Shown here: piece after piece, positions 1-6,595 of the stretch
Position numbering within the stretch: the stretch's first letter is position 1
Layout: each line of letters begins with the position of its first letter
NCBI GenBank assembly: GCA_041486365.1
Contig: JBGPLH010000100.1
Location: forward strand, 1-9,809
DNA: 9,809 nt
From: JBGPLH01 sp041486365 [NCBI: Thermodesulfobacteriota bacterium]
GTDB lineage: Bacteria; JAUYMQ01
Reading direction: 5' to 3'
Translations under genes and position numbers: made by a program
Notes under the pieces: generated by a model
What the model was told of the DNA's origin: nothing
The model's database searches: none
The model's input: only the letters and a program-made list of their open reading frames with translations

Positions 1-11
1 CGCAAAGGGGC

Positions 12-977
12 GTGATTTATGATAAAGAGACTTCCCCGGCCGCACCCCGGTCCGCGATGCCGGCCGGTAGCGGCCCGACCGACCCCTCCCCGAGATGGCG
101 GATGAGCGAACCCAAAGGGTCCGGGCAGACGGGCCTTCAGCCTTACTGGGACGAGGTTTCGGGACGCTACGCTCCGGCCGACCCGCTGGCCGCGGTCTGC
201 TACCCCGGAGCGCCCCCCTGGTTCAATCGCTTCATCGGCCGTTTCCAGGCGCGTGCGGTGGAGCGTGCCCTCGCGAACATCCCCCTTCGGGGAGAGCGTG
301 CGCTGGACGTGGGATGCGGCATGGGGCGCTGGACGCGCTGGCTTCACGCGCGCGGCGCCCAGGTCACGGGGATCGATCCCACGCAGGAGATGCTCGAGGC
401 GGCGCGCCGGCTCTCGCCCGATCTGGATTACCGCCGCATGTCGGCGACGGCGATCGCCCTCCCGGACGCGGGTTTCGATCTGGTGACGGTGGTGACGGTC
501 GTCCAGCACCTGCGCCCCGAGGAGCAGCGCCGGGCCCTGGCGGAGATCGCGCGGGTGCTGCGGCCAGGCGGCCACGCCCTGCTGCTCGACCTGATCGATC
601 TGGGCGACCGGGGCCCCGTGGTCCATCCACGGGGGCCCGAGGACTGGATCGCGCTGGCCCGCGCGTCGGGCCTCGATCTCGTCGCGTGGCGGGGTCAGGA
701 GTTCATCCCGCTTGTCCGGGTGGGCTGGGCGCTCGCGAACCTGCTCGGGAAGCGGCCCTCGCGCGAGGGCGCGGCGGCCGCTCCGGCGAACGGGGCCCGG
801 AACGAATCGTGGTTCGACCGGATGGACCGGCGGCCGGGGTTGAGAGTTCTCCTCGTCCCGCTCCGGCTCATGGTGTGGGCCTCCTACCCGATGGAGTGGC
901 TCTGCGAGCGTCTCGCGCCGGCGCGGCTGGCCCGACACGGATGCTTCTTGTATCGCCGGCGGAGAACGGCGTCTTGA
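12..977 (+). CDS. Class I SAM-dependent methyltransferase
   Basis: This protein of up to 321 residues has a class I methyltransferase core. Motif I is at about 98-106 (LDVGCGMGRW) and the acidic ribose-binding residue is D122 in TGID. The motif IV region FDLVTVVTVVQHL is at 155-167, and LRPGGHALLLD at 183-193 forms the post-core strand. The acceptor is unknown. The fold is that of UbiE/Methyltransf_11-type enzymes acting on small molecules or lipid/glycan precursors, probably in the cytoplasm. A hydrophobic stretch at 278-296 and an Arg-rich end could allow membrane contact. The start is uncertain. GTG at 12 has AAAGGGG only one base upstream, the frame is open to the window edge, and the first 40 residues are low-complexity Pro/Ser/Gly. 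ATG at 102 (MSEPKGSG) is equally plausible because conserved-looking sequence starts near YWDEVSGRY (45-53). The glycan neighbours suggest a surface-glycan or lipid role, which is inference. Confidence 0.8.
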   Translation: MIYDKETSPAAPRSAMPAGSGPTDPSPRWRMSEPKGSGQTGLQPYWDEVSGRYAPADPLAAVCYPGAPPWFNRFIGRFQARAVERALANIPLRGERALDVGCGMGRWTRWLHARGAQVTGIDPTQEMLEAARRLSPDLDYRRMSATAIALPDAGFDLVTVVTVVQHLRPEEQRRALAEIARVLRPGGHALLLDLIDLGDRGPVVHPRGPEDWIALARASGLDLVAWRGQEFIPLVRVGWALANLLGKRPSREGAAAAPANGARNESWFDRMDRRPGLRVLLVPLRLMVWASYPMEWLCERLAPARLARHGCFLYRRRRTAS

Positions 978-1013
978 GCGGACGCCTCCCTCCGGGATCA
1001 TCGCGATCAATTC

Positions 1014-1042
1014 CGGGCGCCGCCCCGAGGGCGCGGCGCCCG
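1014..1042 (+). terminator. Strong GC hairpin after the methyltransferase gene
   Basis: A perfect 10-bp inverted repeat (CGGGCGCCGC at 1014-1023, GCGGCGCCCG at 1033-1042) encloses a 9-nt loop. It lies 36 bp after the methyltransferase stop and 80 bp before the next start. No T tract follows, so it is not a canonical intrinsic terminator. It could instead be a terminator without a U tail, an RNA-stabilising 3' structure or a leader element of the next gene. The inverted repeat is seen directly; its role is inference. Confidence 0.4.
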
Positions 1043-1098
1043 TGCTGCATGGGGTGAAGGCGTCGGCGCGGGAGAGGCCGGCCATCGCCGTCCCGCAT

Positions 1099-1116
1099 AC
1101 CTCCTTTCGAAAGGTG
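1099..1116 (+). promoter_or_regulatory. Ribosome binding site in a palindrome with an anti-SD-like arm
   Basis: The AAGGTG at 1111-1116, five bases before the ATG at 1122, is the likely Shine-Dalgarno sequence and supports that start. It forms the right side of a perfect 12-bp palindrome (CCTTTCGAAAGG, 1103-1114). The left arm with its flank (ACCTCCTTTC, 1099-1108) matches the usual 3' tail of bacterial 16S rRNA, so the leader RNA could pair with its own ribosome binding site. The sequence is seen directly; regulation by it is speculative because the hairpin stem would be short. Confidence 0.45.
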
Positions 1117-1121
1117 CCTGG

Positions 1122-3593
1122 ATGAACACGCCGTCCCACGTCGATGCGCCGCTGCTCCGGCATGAGCGCCCGCTGTACGCGGGGGTCTTCCTCGTCTCGA
1201 TGGCTGTGCTGGTGCTGCAGGTCGCGCTGACGCGGATCTTCTCCTTCACGATCTGGTATCACTTCGCCTACGTCACGATCAGCGTGGCGATGCTCGGCTA
1301 CGGGGCGAGCGGCGCGTTCCTGGCCGTGTTCCCCTCCCTCTCGGGCGCGTCCCCGGCCCGGCGGCTCCCCGTCTACGCGCTGCTCTGCGGGTTCTCCATC
1401 GCCTTGGCCCTCCTCGCGTTTGCCAAGGTGCCCTTCCACCCGTTCCAGGTGCGCATCGAGCCCGCGCGGCAGCTCCCGTTCATGCTGGTCTACTACGTGG
1501 CGGTCACGACGCCCTTCTTCTTCGCCGGCCTGTGCATCTCCGTGGCGCTCAAAACCCTCTCGCACCAGGTGAGCCGCCTGTATTTTTCCGATCTGTCCGG
1601 CGCCGCCGTGGGATGCAGCATCGTGGTCTTCCTCATGTCGGCCCTGACGCCGCCTGGCGCCGTGGCGGCCAGCGCGGTGATCGTGAGCCTCGCGGGCGTG
1701 TGTTTCTCCGGGGCGGGAGAGCGCCGGGGATTCGCGCTCCCGTCGCTCGCGACCGTGGCGGTGGCCCTCGTGGCCGCCTCCGTCGTGGGATCGGTCACGT
1801 TCCTGCCCAGCCCCGAGAAGTTTCTATACAAGTGGATCCAGGATACCGAACACATCCGGATGTACGGGCGGCACTGGGGACCTCTCTTCCGGACCGACGT
1901 GTACGGGTACAAGGAGGAGGAGCAGTCGCGGACGGGCGGCTACGCCGGGTGGGGGATCAGCCAGGAATGGAAGAAGCGGGCGGCGACCTCCGCGCCGCGC
2001 CTCCGCCTCGTCTCGCACGATGGGGACGCCAACGCGAACATCTACCAGTTCGACGGGGATCTCTCGAAGCTGGAGATGTTCGACCATCACGTTCTCAAGT
2101 CGCCCTACCTCCTCCTCCACCGTCCCAACGTGCTCGTGATCGGCGTCGGCGGCGGCGCGGACATAGTGAACGCTATCAAGAACGAGGCCTCGCACATCAC
2201 CGGGGTGGAGCTGGACCCGATCACGGTGGACGTGGTGAAGCACGAACAGGCCGATTTCGCTGGCCACATCTACGATCGCCCCGACGTGACCATCATCGCC
2301 GGGGAAGGACGCAGCACGCTGCGGCACTCGAACGCGCGCTACGACCTGATCCAGCTCACCGGCGTGGACACCCTGGCCGCCCTGTCCACGGGCGCCTACG
2401 TGCTCTCGGAGAGCTACCTGTACACCACCGAGGCGATCAACGAGTTCGTTGATCACCTCACGCCCGGCGGAATCCTCTCGCTGGTCGTGGCCGACTTCGA
2501 CGGATTCACCAGCGGCTTCCCGCGCCACACGATTCGCGAGCTGTCGCTCTTCATGGAGGCGCTGCACCAGCGCGGGATCGACGATCCGGAGAATCGCATC
2601 GTGGTCATGGCGTCCTCCGAAGGCGTTCCCCAGGTCGCGCTGATGCTCAAGAACAGCCCCTACACGCCCGACGAGGTCCGGCGCCTGCGGGAGTTCGCCG
2701 ATCGCATGGGGTTCCGCGTCTGGGCGCTCCCCGGCGCCTCCCTGAAGACCCTCCACTCTGAATTGCTGCACCTTCCCCGGGACCAGCGCCCGGGCTATCT
2801 CGCGCGGTACCCGCTCAATCTCTCCGCGACCACCGACGACAACCCGTTCTTCTTCAATTTCTACCAGTGGCGAAACCTCGGGAAGAGCCTCGGCGAGGTG
2901 GACGTCGGCCACACGCTGGCCACGGGGCAGATCATCCTGGGGCTGATCCTGCTCTTCTCGATCGTCTTCTCGCTGCTCCTGATCCTCCTGCCGCTGTTCG
3001 TGTTCCAGCGGCAGGGTCTGGCCACGGCGGGCAAGTGGGGCTACATCGCCTTCTTCGCGGGGATCGGCCTGGGATTCATCCTGATCGAGATCAGCTTCAT
3101 CCAGAAGTTCGTCCTCTTCCTCGGCTACCCCACCTATTCCCTGACGGTGGTGCTCTTCTCCCTGCTCGCCTGGTCGGGCATCGGCTCTTTCCTCACCGGC
3201 CGCATGAAGCGCGCGCCCGCGGACCGGCTCCCGGCGATGTTCGCCGGCCTCGCGGCCGTGAGCCTGGCCTACCTCGCGGGGCTCCCTCTCCTCTTCCACG
3301 CCTTCCTGGGCAGCCCGCTCGCCCTGCGCGTCGTCGTCGCGTCGGCGGTGCTTGTGCCGCTGGGTCTCGTGATGGGGATGTTCTTCCCGAGCGGGATCCA
3401 GATCGTGCGGCGGGCGAACGTGGCCTTCGTCCCCTGGGCCTGGGGAATCAACGGCTGCGCTTCGGTGGTGGGGACGGTCCTCGCGGTGATCCTCGCGATG
3501 AACTACGGCTTCCGCTTCGTGACCTTCGTGGCGCTGGCGATCTACCTCGTGGGTGTGCTGGGGATCCGGGCCTCGGCGCGGCGGCTCGCCTGA
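1122..3593 (+). CDS. Membrane protein with embedded spermidine synthase-like domain
   Basis: This 823-residue protein has three parts. About six hydrophobic helices lie at residues 18-229, a soluble Rossmann domain at about 230-598, and about seven helices at 602-816. The soluble part follows the spermidine-synthase pattern: VLVIGVGGGADI at 337-348 (SAM or decarboxy-SAM loop), acidic E363 in GVELDP, and GEGR at 394-397. It continues with YDLIQLTGVDT at 407-417, TGAYVLSESYLYT at 423-435 and DDNPFFFNF at 572-580. At the segment where true spermidine synthases have D-S-x-D-P, this protein has T-G-V-D-T. The first catalytic Asp is therefore Thr, while D416 is kept. This looks like the membrane-fused 'MFS/spermidine synthase' family, whose substrate is generally unknown; polyamine synthesis should not be assumed. 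The start is supported by AAGGTG five bases upstream. It is co-directional with the methyltransferase, with a 144-bp gap, so shared transcription is uncertain. Confidence 0.88.
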   Translation: MNTPSHVDAPLLRHERPLYAGVFLVSMAVLVLQVALTRIFSFTIWYHFAYVTISVAMLGYGASGAFLAVFPSLSGASPARRLPVYALLCGFSIALALLAFAKVPFHPFQVRIEPARQLPFMLVYYVAVTTPFFFAGLCISVALKTLSHQVSRLYFSDLSGAAVGCSIVVFLMSALTPPGAVAASAVIVSLAGVCFSGAGERRGFALPSLATVAVALVAASVVGSVTFLPSPEKFLYKWIQDTEHIRMYGRHWGPLFRTDVYGYKEEEQSRTGGYAGWGISQEWKKRAATSAPRLRLVSHDGDANANIYQFDGDLSKLEMFDHHVLKSPYLLLHRPNVLVIGVGGGADIVNAIKNEASHITGVELDPITVDVVKHEQADFAGHIYDRPDVTIIAGEGRSTLRHSNARYDLIQLTGVDTLAALSTGAYVLSESYLYTTEAINEFVDHLTPGGILSLVVADFDGFTSGFPRHTIRELSLFMEALHQRGIDDPENRIVVMASSEGVPQVALMLKNSPYTPDEVRRLREFADRMGFRVWALPGASLKTLHSELLHLPRDQRPGYLARYPLNLSATTDDNPFFFNFYQWRNLGKSLGEVDVGHTLATGQIILGLILLFSIVFSLLLILLPLFVFQRQGLATAGKWGYIAFFAGIGLGFILIEISFIQKFVLFLGYPTYSLTVVLFSLLAWSGIGSFLTGRMKRAPADRLPAMFAGLAAVSLAYLAGLPLLFHAFLGSPLALRVVVASAVLVPLGLVMGMFFPSGIQIVRRANVAFVPWAWGINGCASVVGTVLAVILAMNYGFRFVTFVALAIYLVGVLGIRASARRLA

Positions 3594-3638
3594 CGGCCGT
3601 CCGCTTCCGCCGAGACCTCTTCGCGCCGGCGGGGCCCT

Positions 3639-5006
3639 TCAGGGCTTGCGACCGACCGCGATGAGCGAGAGGCCGAAGGGGAGATCCAGACGCTCCTCCA
3701 GGCGGAAGATCGGAACGAGGAGATCGAAGAGCTTCACCTGCCCGCCGGGGAGCACGCGGCGGCGGAGGACCTTGCCGTTCAGCCACCAGCCGAGGATCCC
3801 CGGCACGTTGAAGAAGCGCAGGTGCTCGACGCGGAACCCCGCCCGCTCCAGCTTCTCCCGGAGCTCCTCCCGCCGGTAGCGCCGGTGGTGATCCAGCGCG
3901 GCGTCCAGCGAGCCGTACAGCGACGGGAGCGCGGGCACGAGCAGCACGACGCGGCCCCCCGGAGGAAGCAGCTCGCTCATGTGCGCCAGCGCCCGCTGGT
4001 CGTCCCCCACGTGCTCGAGCACGTTCAGCCCCATCACCGTGTCCAGCTCGCAGGGGGCGAGGGCCTCGACGTCGATGTCCGCGGCGTCCACGCGCATCAC
4101 GCGGAAGCACTCCCCCTGCACGAAACGGTGGCGGAGCCGGTCGAGGTGGAGCGGGTCGATGTCGGAGGCCACGACGAGCTTTCGCGAGAGGAGAAACTTC
4201 GTCATGCTCCCGACGCCCGAGCCGATCTCCAGAACGCGGTCGCCGAGGAAGTCCTTCACCTGATCGAAGAGCCAGCGGTTCAGCCGGTCGGCGCCCGCAA
4301 GGGTGTCGAGGGTTTCCTGCCCCGCGTGGACCGGACGGAAGCGCTCGCGCAGCAGGATGCCGAGGGCCTCGATCCCGTCCGACCAGGTCACCTTCTTCCC
4401 CTCCGCGTAGGTCCGGCCGGCGTAGTCGATCGGGATCTCGTACACGCGAAGATGGCGTTTGAAGACGTATGCGGTAAACTCCGGCTCGAATCCGAACCGG
4501 TCGGATCGGTGGCTGAATTCCGAGAGGATCTTCGCGCGGAAGGCCTTGTGGCCGGTCATCAGGTCGGAGAGGAACGTGTTGTAGAGCAGGTTCGCGGCGA
4601 AGTTCACCAGCTTGTTGCCGAGGTAGTGCGTGAACATGAACACCCGATGGCGTGCGGCGAATCGAGAGCCGTAGACGACGTCGGCCTTCCCCTCCGCGAT
4701 GAGCTCCACCAGCCGCGGGATCTCCTCCGGGCTGTACTCGAGGTCGCCGTCCTGGATCACCACCACGTCACCCCGGACCTCCGCGAAGCCCCGGCGCAGC
4801 GCGGCCCCCTTGCCGCGGTTCAGCGGCTGGAGGATCGCGCGGACACCCGGGAGTTCCGCCCCGCGGAGCCACTCGGCCGTGCCGTCCGTGGACCCGTCGT
4901 CCACGACGATGATCTCCTTGTCGAGGGGGAGCGCGCGGACGCGCCGGAGCACCTCGGGGAGCGTGTTGACCTCGTTGAACACGGGGATGACGATCGAAAC
5001 CTTCAC
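3639..5006 (-). CDS. Bifunctional GT2 glycosyltransferase / methyltransferase
   Basis: This 455-residue fusion starts at GTG 5006. Residues 1 to about 225 are a GT-A family 2 domain of the DPM1 (dolichyl/polyprenyl-phosphate sugar synthase) type: IVIPVFNE 5-12, VDDGSTDGT 35-43, NRGKGAALRRGF 63-74, DxD-like QDGDLEY 85-91 and FGFEPEF 171-177. It would move a sugar from a nucleotide donor to a lipid phosphate at the cytoplasmic face. Residues about 235-455 are a class I methyltransferase: LEIGSGVGSM 259-268, SDIDP 281-285 and NVLEHV 328-333. Its acceptor is unknown. The frame runs up to 5084, but GGGAGG at 5012-5017 sits five bases from the GTG, and conserved sequence begins directly after it. 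It converges with the spermidine-synthase-like gene (45-bp gap) and diverges from the flippase. Such GT2-methyltransferase fusions are annotated in databases; the acceptor sugar and the methylated product cannot be read from sequence. Confidence 0.88.
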   Translation of the reverse strand: MKVSIVIPVFNEVNTLPEVLRRVRALPLDKEIIVVDDGSTDGTAEWLRGAELPGVRAILQPLNRGKGAALRRGFAEVRGDVVVIQDGDLEYSPEEIPRLVELIAEGKADVVYGSRFAARHRVFMFTHYLGNKLVNFAANLLYNTFLSDLMTGHKAFRAKILSEFSHRSDRFGFEPEFTAYVFKRHLRVYEIPIDYAGRTYAEGKKVTWSDGIEALGILLRERFRPVHAGQETLDTLAGADRLNRWLFDQVKDFLGDRVLEIGSGVGSMTKFLLSRKLVVASDIDPLHLDRLRHRFVQGECFRVMRVDAADIDVEALAPCELDTVMGLNVLEHVGDDQRALAHMSELLPPGGRVVLLVPALPSLYGSLDAALDHHRRYRREELREKLERAGFRVEHLRFFNVPGILGWWLNGKVLRRRVLPGGQVKLFDLLVPIFRLEERLDLPFGLSLIAVGRKP

Positions 5007-5011
5007 CAACG

Positions 5012-5017
5012 CCTCCC
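5012..5017 (-). promoter_or_regulatory. Shine-Dalgarno site fixing the GT2-methyltransferase start
   Basis: The - strand reads GGGAGG five bases before GTG 5006 and only two bases before an in-frame TTG at 5009. The spacing favours the GTG. This argues against the longer in-frame extension to 5084, whose extra 26 residues look non-conserved and would reach almost to the flippase start. Confidence 0.65.
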
Positions 5018-5039
5018 TGCGCTGTCCGGAATCCCGGGC

Positions 5040-5047
5040 AGTATAAC
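5040..5047. promoter_or_regulatory. Possible bidirectional -10 region between divergent genes
   Basis: The 83-bp divergent gap has one AT-rich patch in a very GC-rich background. On the - strand it reads TATACT (5045-5040, five of six matches to TATAAT), which would place a start about 25-30 bases before GTG 5006. On the + strand the overlapping TATAAC (5042-5047) would serve the flippase, giving a leader of roughly 35 bases. I find no good -35 hexamer in either direction, so the promoter call is tentative. Confidence 0.35.
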
Positions 5048-5089
5048 ACGCAGCCTTGCGCGCTCCGGGGCGCGCGAGCCGCATCTTTC

Positions 5090-6532
5090 ATGAGCCTCGC
5101 CGCGACCGTCGCGCGCAACACGATCGCCGGATTCGCGGGACAGGCCGCCCTCCGGCTCCTGCAGCTCGCCACTTCCGCGGTGCTCGCCCGCGCGCTCGGC
5201 GTGGCAGGCTTCGGCGACTACGGCTACCTCGTCGCCGTCCTCACTTTCTTCCAGTTCCTCGGCGATCTCGGCGTGGAGAAGATCGCCGTCCGCGAGATCG
5301 CGCGGGATCCAGCGCGGGGCGCCGCCCTGGCCGGCGCCGCCATCGCGCTGCGCGCCGCGCTTTCCCTGGCCGCGGCCGCCGCCGCCGTCGTCTTCTTCCT
5401 GGCCGCCGCGCCCTCGGCGGATCTCGCCCGCCTCGGGGTCCTCTGCGCGCTCGCGCTGCCGCTCACGCTCGGCTCGATCTACCCGGCCTTCTACCAGGCC
5501 GTGCTCCGCGTGCCGGCCGCGGTGCGGATCACCGTGGTCCAGGGCGCGATCGCCTCCGTCCTGCTGCTCGCCGCGGCCCTGCTCCCCTTCATCGCCCCGG
5601 GGCTTCGCGGCGCGCGGCTCGCGCTCGCCGCGGCCGCCTTCGCGCTGGCGGGCCCCATCGCGCTCGCGGCCTCCGCCTGGCTCGCGCGCGCGGACCTGCG
5701 CCCGCGCCTCGCCGTCGATCGCGAGGCCTGGGGCCGCCTGCTGCGCGCGGCGGCGCCGCTCGCCTTCAATTCCATCTGCATCCTCGTGTGCCTGCGGGCG
5801 GACCAGGTGATCCTGCGCGAAGTCCGGGGCGCGGAGGCGCTGGGCCGCTACGGCGCCGCGCTGCGGCTGTACGACGCGCTGACGATGGTGCCGGCGGTGC
5901 TCCTCCTGTCCGGGTTCCCGCTCATGGCGCGCGCGGCGAGCGAGGCGCCCGAACGGCTCGCGCGCACGGCCGCCTGGAACTACCGCGTCCTCTCGGCGTT
6001 CATCCTGCCCGTGGCGCTGGCTGTCACCATCGTCGCCGAGCCTCTCCTGCGTGGGCTTTTCGGCGCGCCCTACGCACCCGCGGCGCCGGCGCTCGCGCTG
6101 CTCACCTGGTCGCTGTTCTTCTCCTTCTCGGCCATGGTGACCTTCGACGCGATCACCGCCGCGGGGAGGCAGCGGCTCTTCGTGGCGCTCTCGATCTTCA
6201 CCACCGCGGTGAACCTGTCGCTGAACCTCTGGTTGATCCCGCGCATGGGCGTGACCGGCGCGGCCATCGCGGCGCTCATCTTCTCGGCCGCGAACCTCCC
6301 CGTGCTCGCGGCGCTCCGCGAGACCCGGCCCCTCGTCGCGGCCTTCGCCCGCGAGAGCGCGCGGCCGCTCCTGGCCACGGGGCTGCTCGCGCTCGTCTTC
6401 GCGGCGGGCGTCCCCCGCGTCCCTTTCCTTATCGGCCTCCTCCCCGCCTACCTCCTGCTCATGCGGCTCTCGGGCGGGATCCGCCGGGGAGACCTCGCCC
6501 GGCTGCTAGGCGCGCTCCGCCCGCCCACCTGA
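5090..6532 (+). CDS. Polysaccharide flippase (Wzx-like, MOP superfamily)
   Basis: This 480-residue protein is hydrophobic throughout, with about 12-14 predicted helices (for example 11-33, 44-66, 82-106, 113-135, 147-169, 299-320, 363-383 and 442-459). That matches the usual size of Wzx/PST flippases. The N-terminal part is typical of the family: NTIAGFAGQAALRLLQ at 10-25, then LARALGVAGFGDYGYL at 32-47 and GVEKIAVREIAR at 61-72. Charged residues around RADQVILREVRGAEALGRY (236-254) correspond to the usual start of the second half. It should move lipid-linked saccharides from the inner to the outer leaflet of the cytoplasmic membrane, though the cargo is unknown. The ATG at 5090 is the natural start, but no clear Shine-Dalgarno sequence precedes it. 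It is divergent from the GT2-methyltransferase gene and converges with the TPR gene 38 bp downstream. Codon use is extremely GC-rich and the Ala content is high. Confidence 0.87.
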   Translation: MSLAATVARNTIAGFAGQAALRLLQLATSAVLARALGVAGFGDYGYLVAVLTFFQFLGDLGVEKIAVREIARDPARGAALAGAAIALRAALSLAAAAAAVVFFLAAAPSADLARLGVLCALALPLTLGSIYPAFYQAVLRVPAAVRITVVQGAIASVLLLAAALLPFIAPGLRGARLALAAAAFALAGPIALAASAWLARADLRPRLAVDREAWGRLLRAAAPLAFNSICILVCLRADQVILREVRGAEALGRYGAALRLYDALTMVPAVLLLSGFPLMARAASEAPERLARTAAWNYRVLSAFILPVALAVTIVAEPLLRGLFGAPYAPAAPALALLTWSLFFSFSAMVTFDAITAAGRQRLFVALSIFTTAVNLSLNLWLIPRMGVTGAAIAALIFSAANLPVLAALRETRPLVAAFARESARPLLATGLLALVFAAGVPRVPFLIGLLPAYLLLMRLSGGIRRGDLARLLGALRPPT

Positions 6533-6565
6533 CGCCCTGACGCATCCCGCGCGCGAGGCAGCCGC

Positions 6566-6595
6566 ATAAGTCAATAAGTCGTGCCTGACCCCTTA
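6566..6595 (-). repeat. Dispersed REP/RAYT-type element end at the 3' end of the TPR gene
   Basis: On the + strand this 30-bp stretch has a 7-bp direct repeat ATAAGTC (6566-6572 and 6574-6580) followed by GTGCCTGACCCCTTA. I recognise a strong resemblance to short sequences with a GGGGTCAGGCAC core, found in many copies in high-GC and metagenomic genomes, often beside REP-associated (IS200-like) transposase genes. That link is from memory and was not searched. Here it provides the stop codon and last codons of the TPR gene. It also differs from its surroundings by an AT-rich run (ATAAGTCAATAAGTC) in a GC-rich background. No transposase gene is present in the window. Confidence 0.5.

Noticed and set aside
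691-702. GGGGTCAGG inside the first methyltransferase gene, like the core of the 6566-6595 repeat
   Set aside because: Only nine bases match. It lies in conserved-looking coding sequence and lacks the rest of the element, so chance is the simplest explanation.
1824-3299. 491-codon open frame antisense to the spermidine-synthase-like gene
   Set aside because: Its product is Arg/Glu/Gly/Val-rich without domain motifs, and it lies fully opposite a gene with clear motifs. It is a GC-bias shadow.
3607-3632. CCGCCG/CGGCGG inverted repeat in the gap between the convergent genes as a shared terminator
   Set aside because: It has a 6-bp stem with a 14-base loop and no T tract on either strand, which is easily found by chance in this base composition.
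3822-5093. 423-codon frame antisense to the GT2-methyltransferase gene
   Set aside because: It is Glu/Val/Arg/His-rich with no recognisable motif and mirrors the codons of the real gene.
5336-5400. GCC/GCG-rich run in the flippase gene as a microsatellite
   Set aside because: It encodes an Ala-rich membrane helix and is not a regular tandem repeat.
5056-6540. 494-codon frame overlapping the whole flippase gene on the same strand
   Set aside because: It is an Arg/Pro/Ala/Gly-rich low-complexity translation in the +1/+2 frame. The flippase frame has coherent helices and family motifs.
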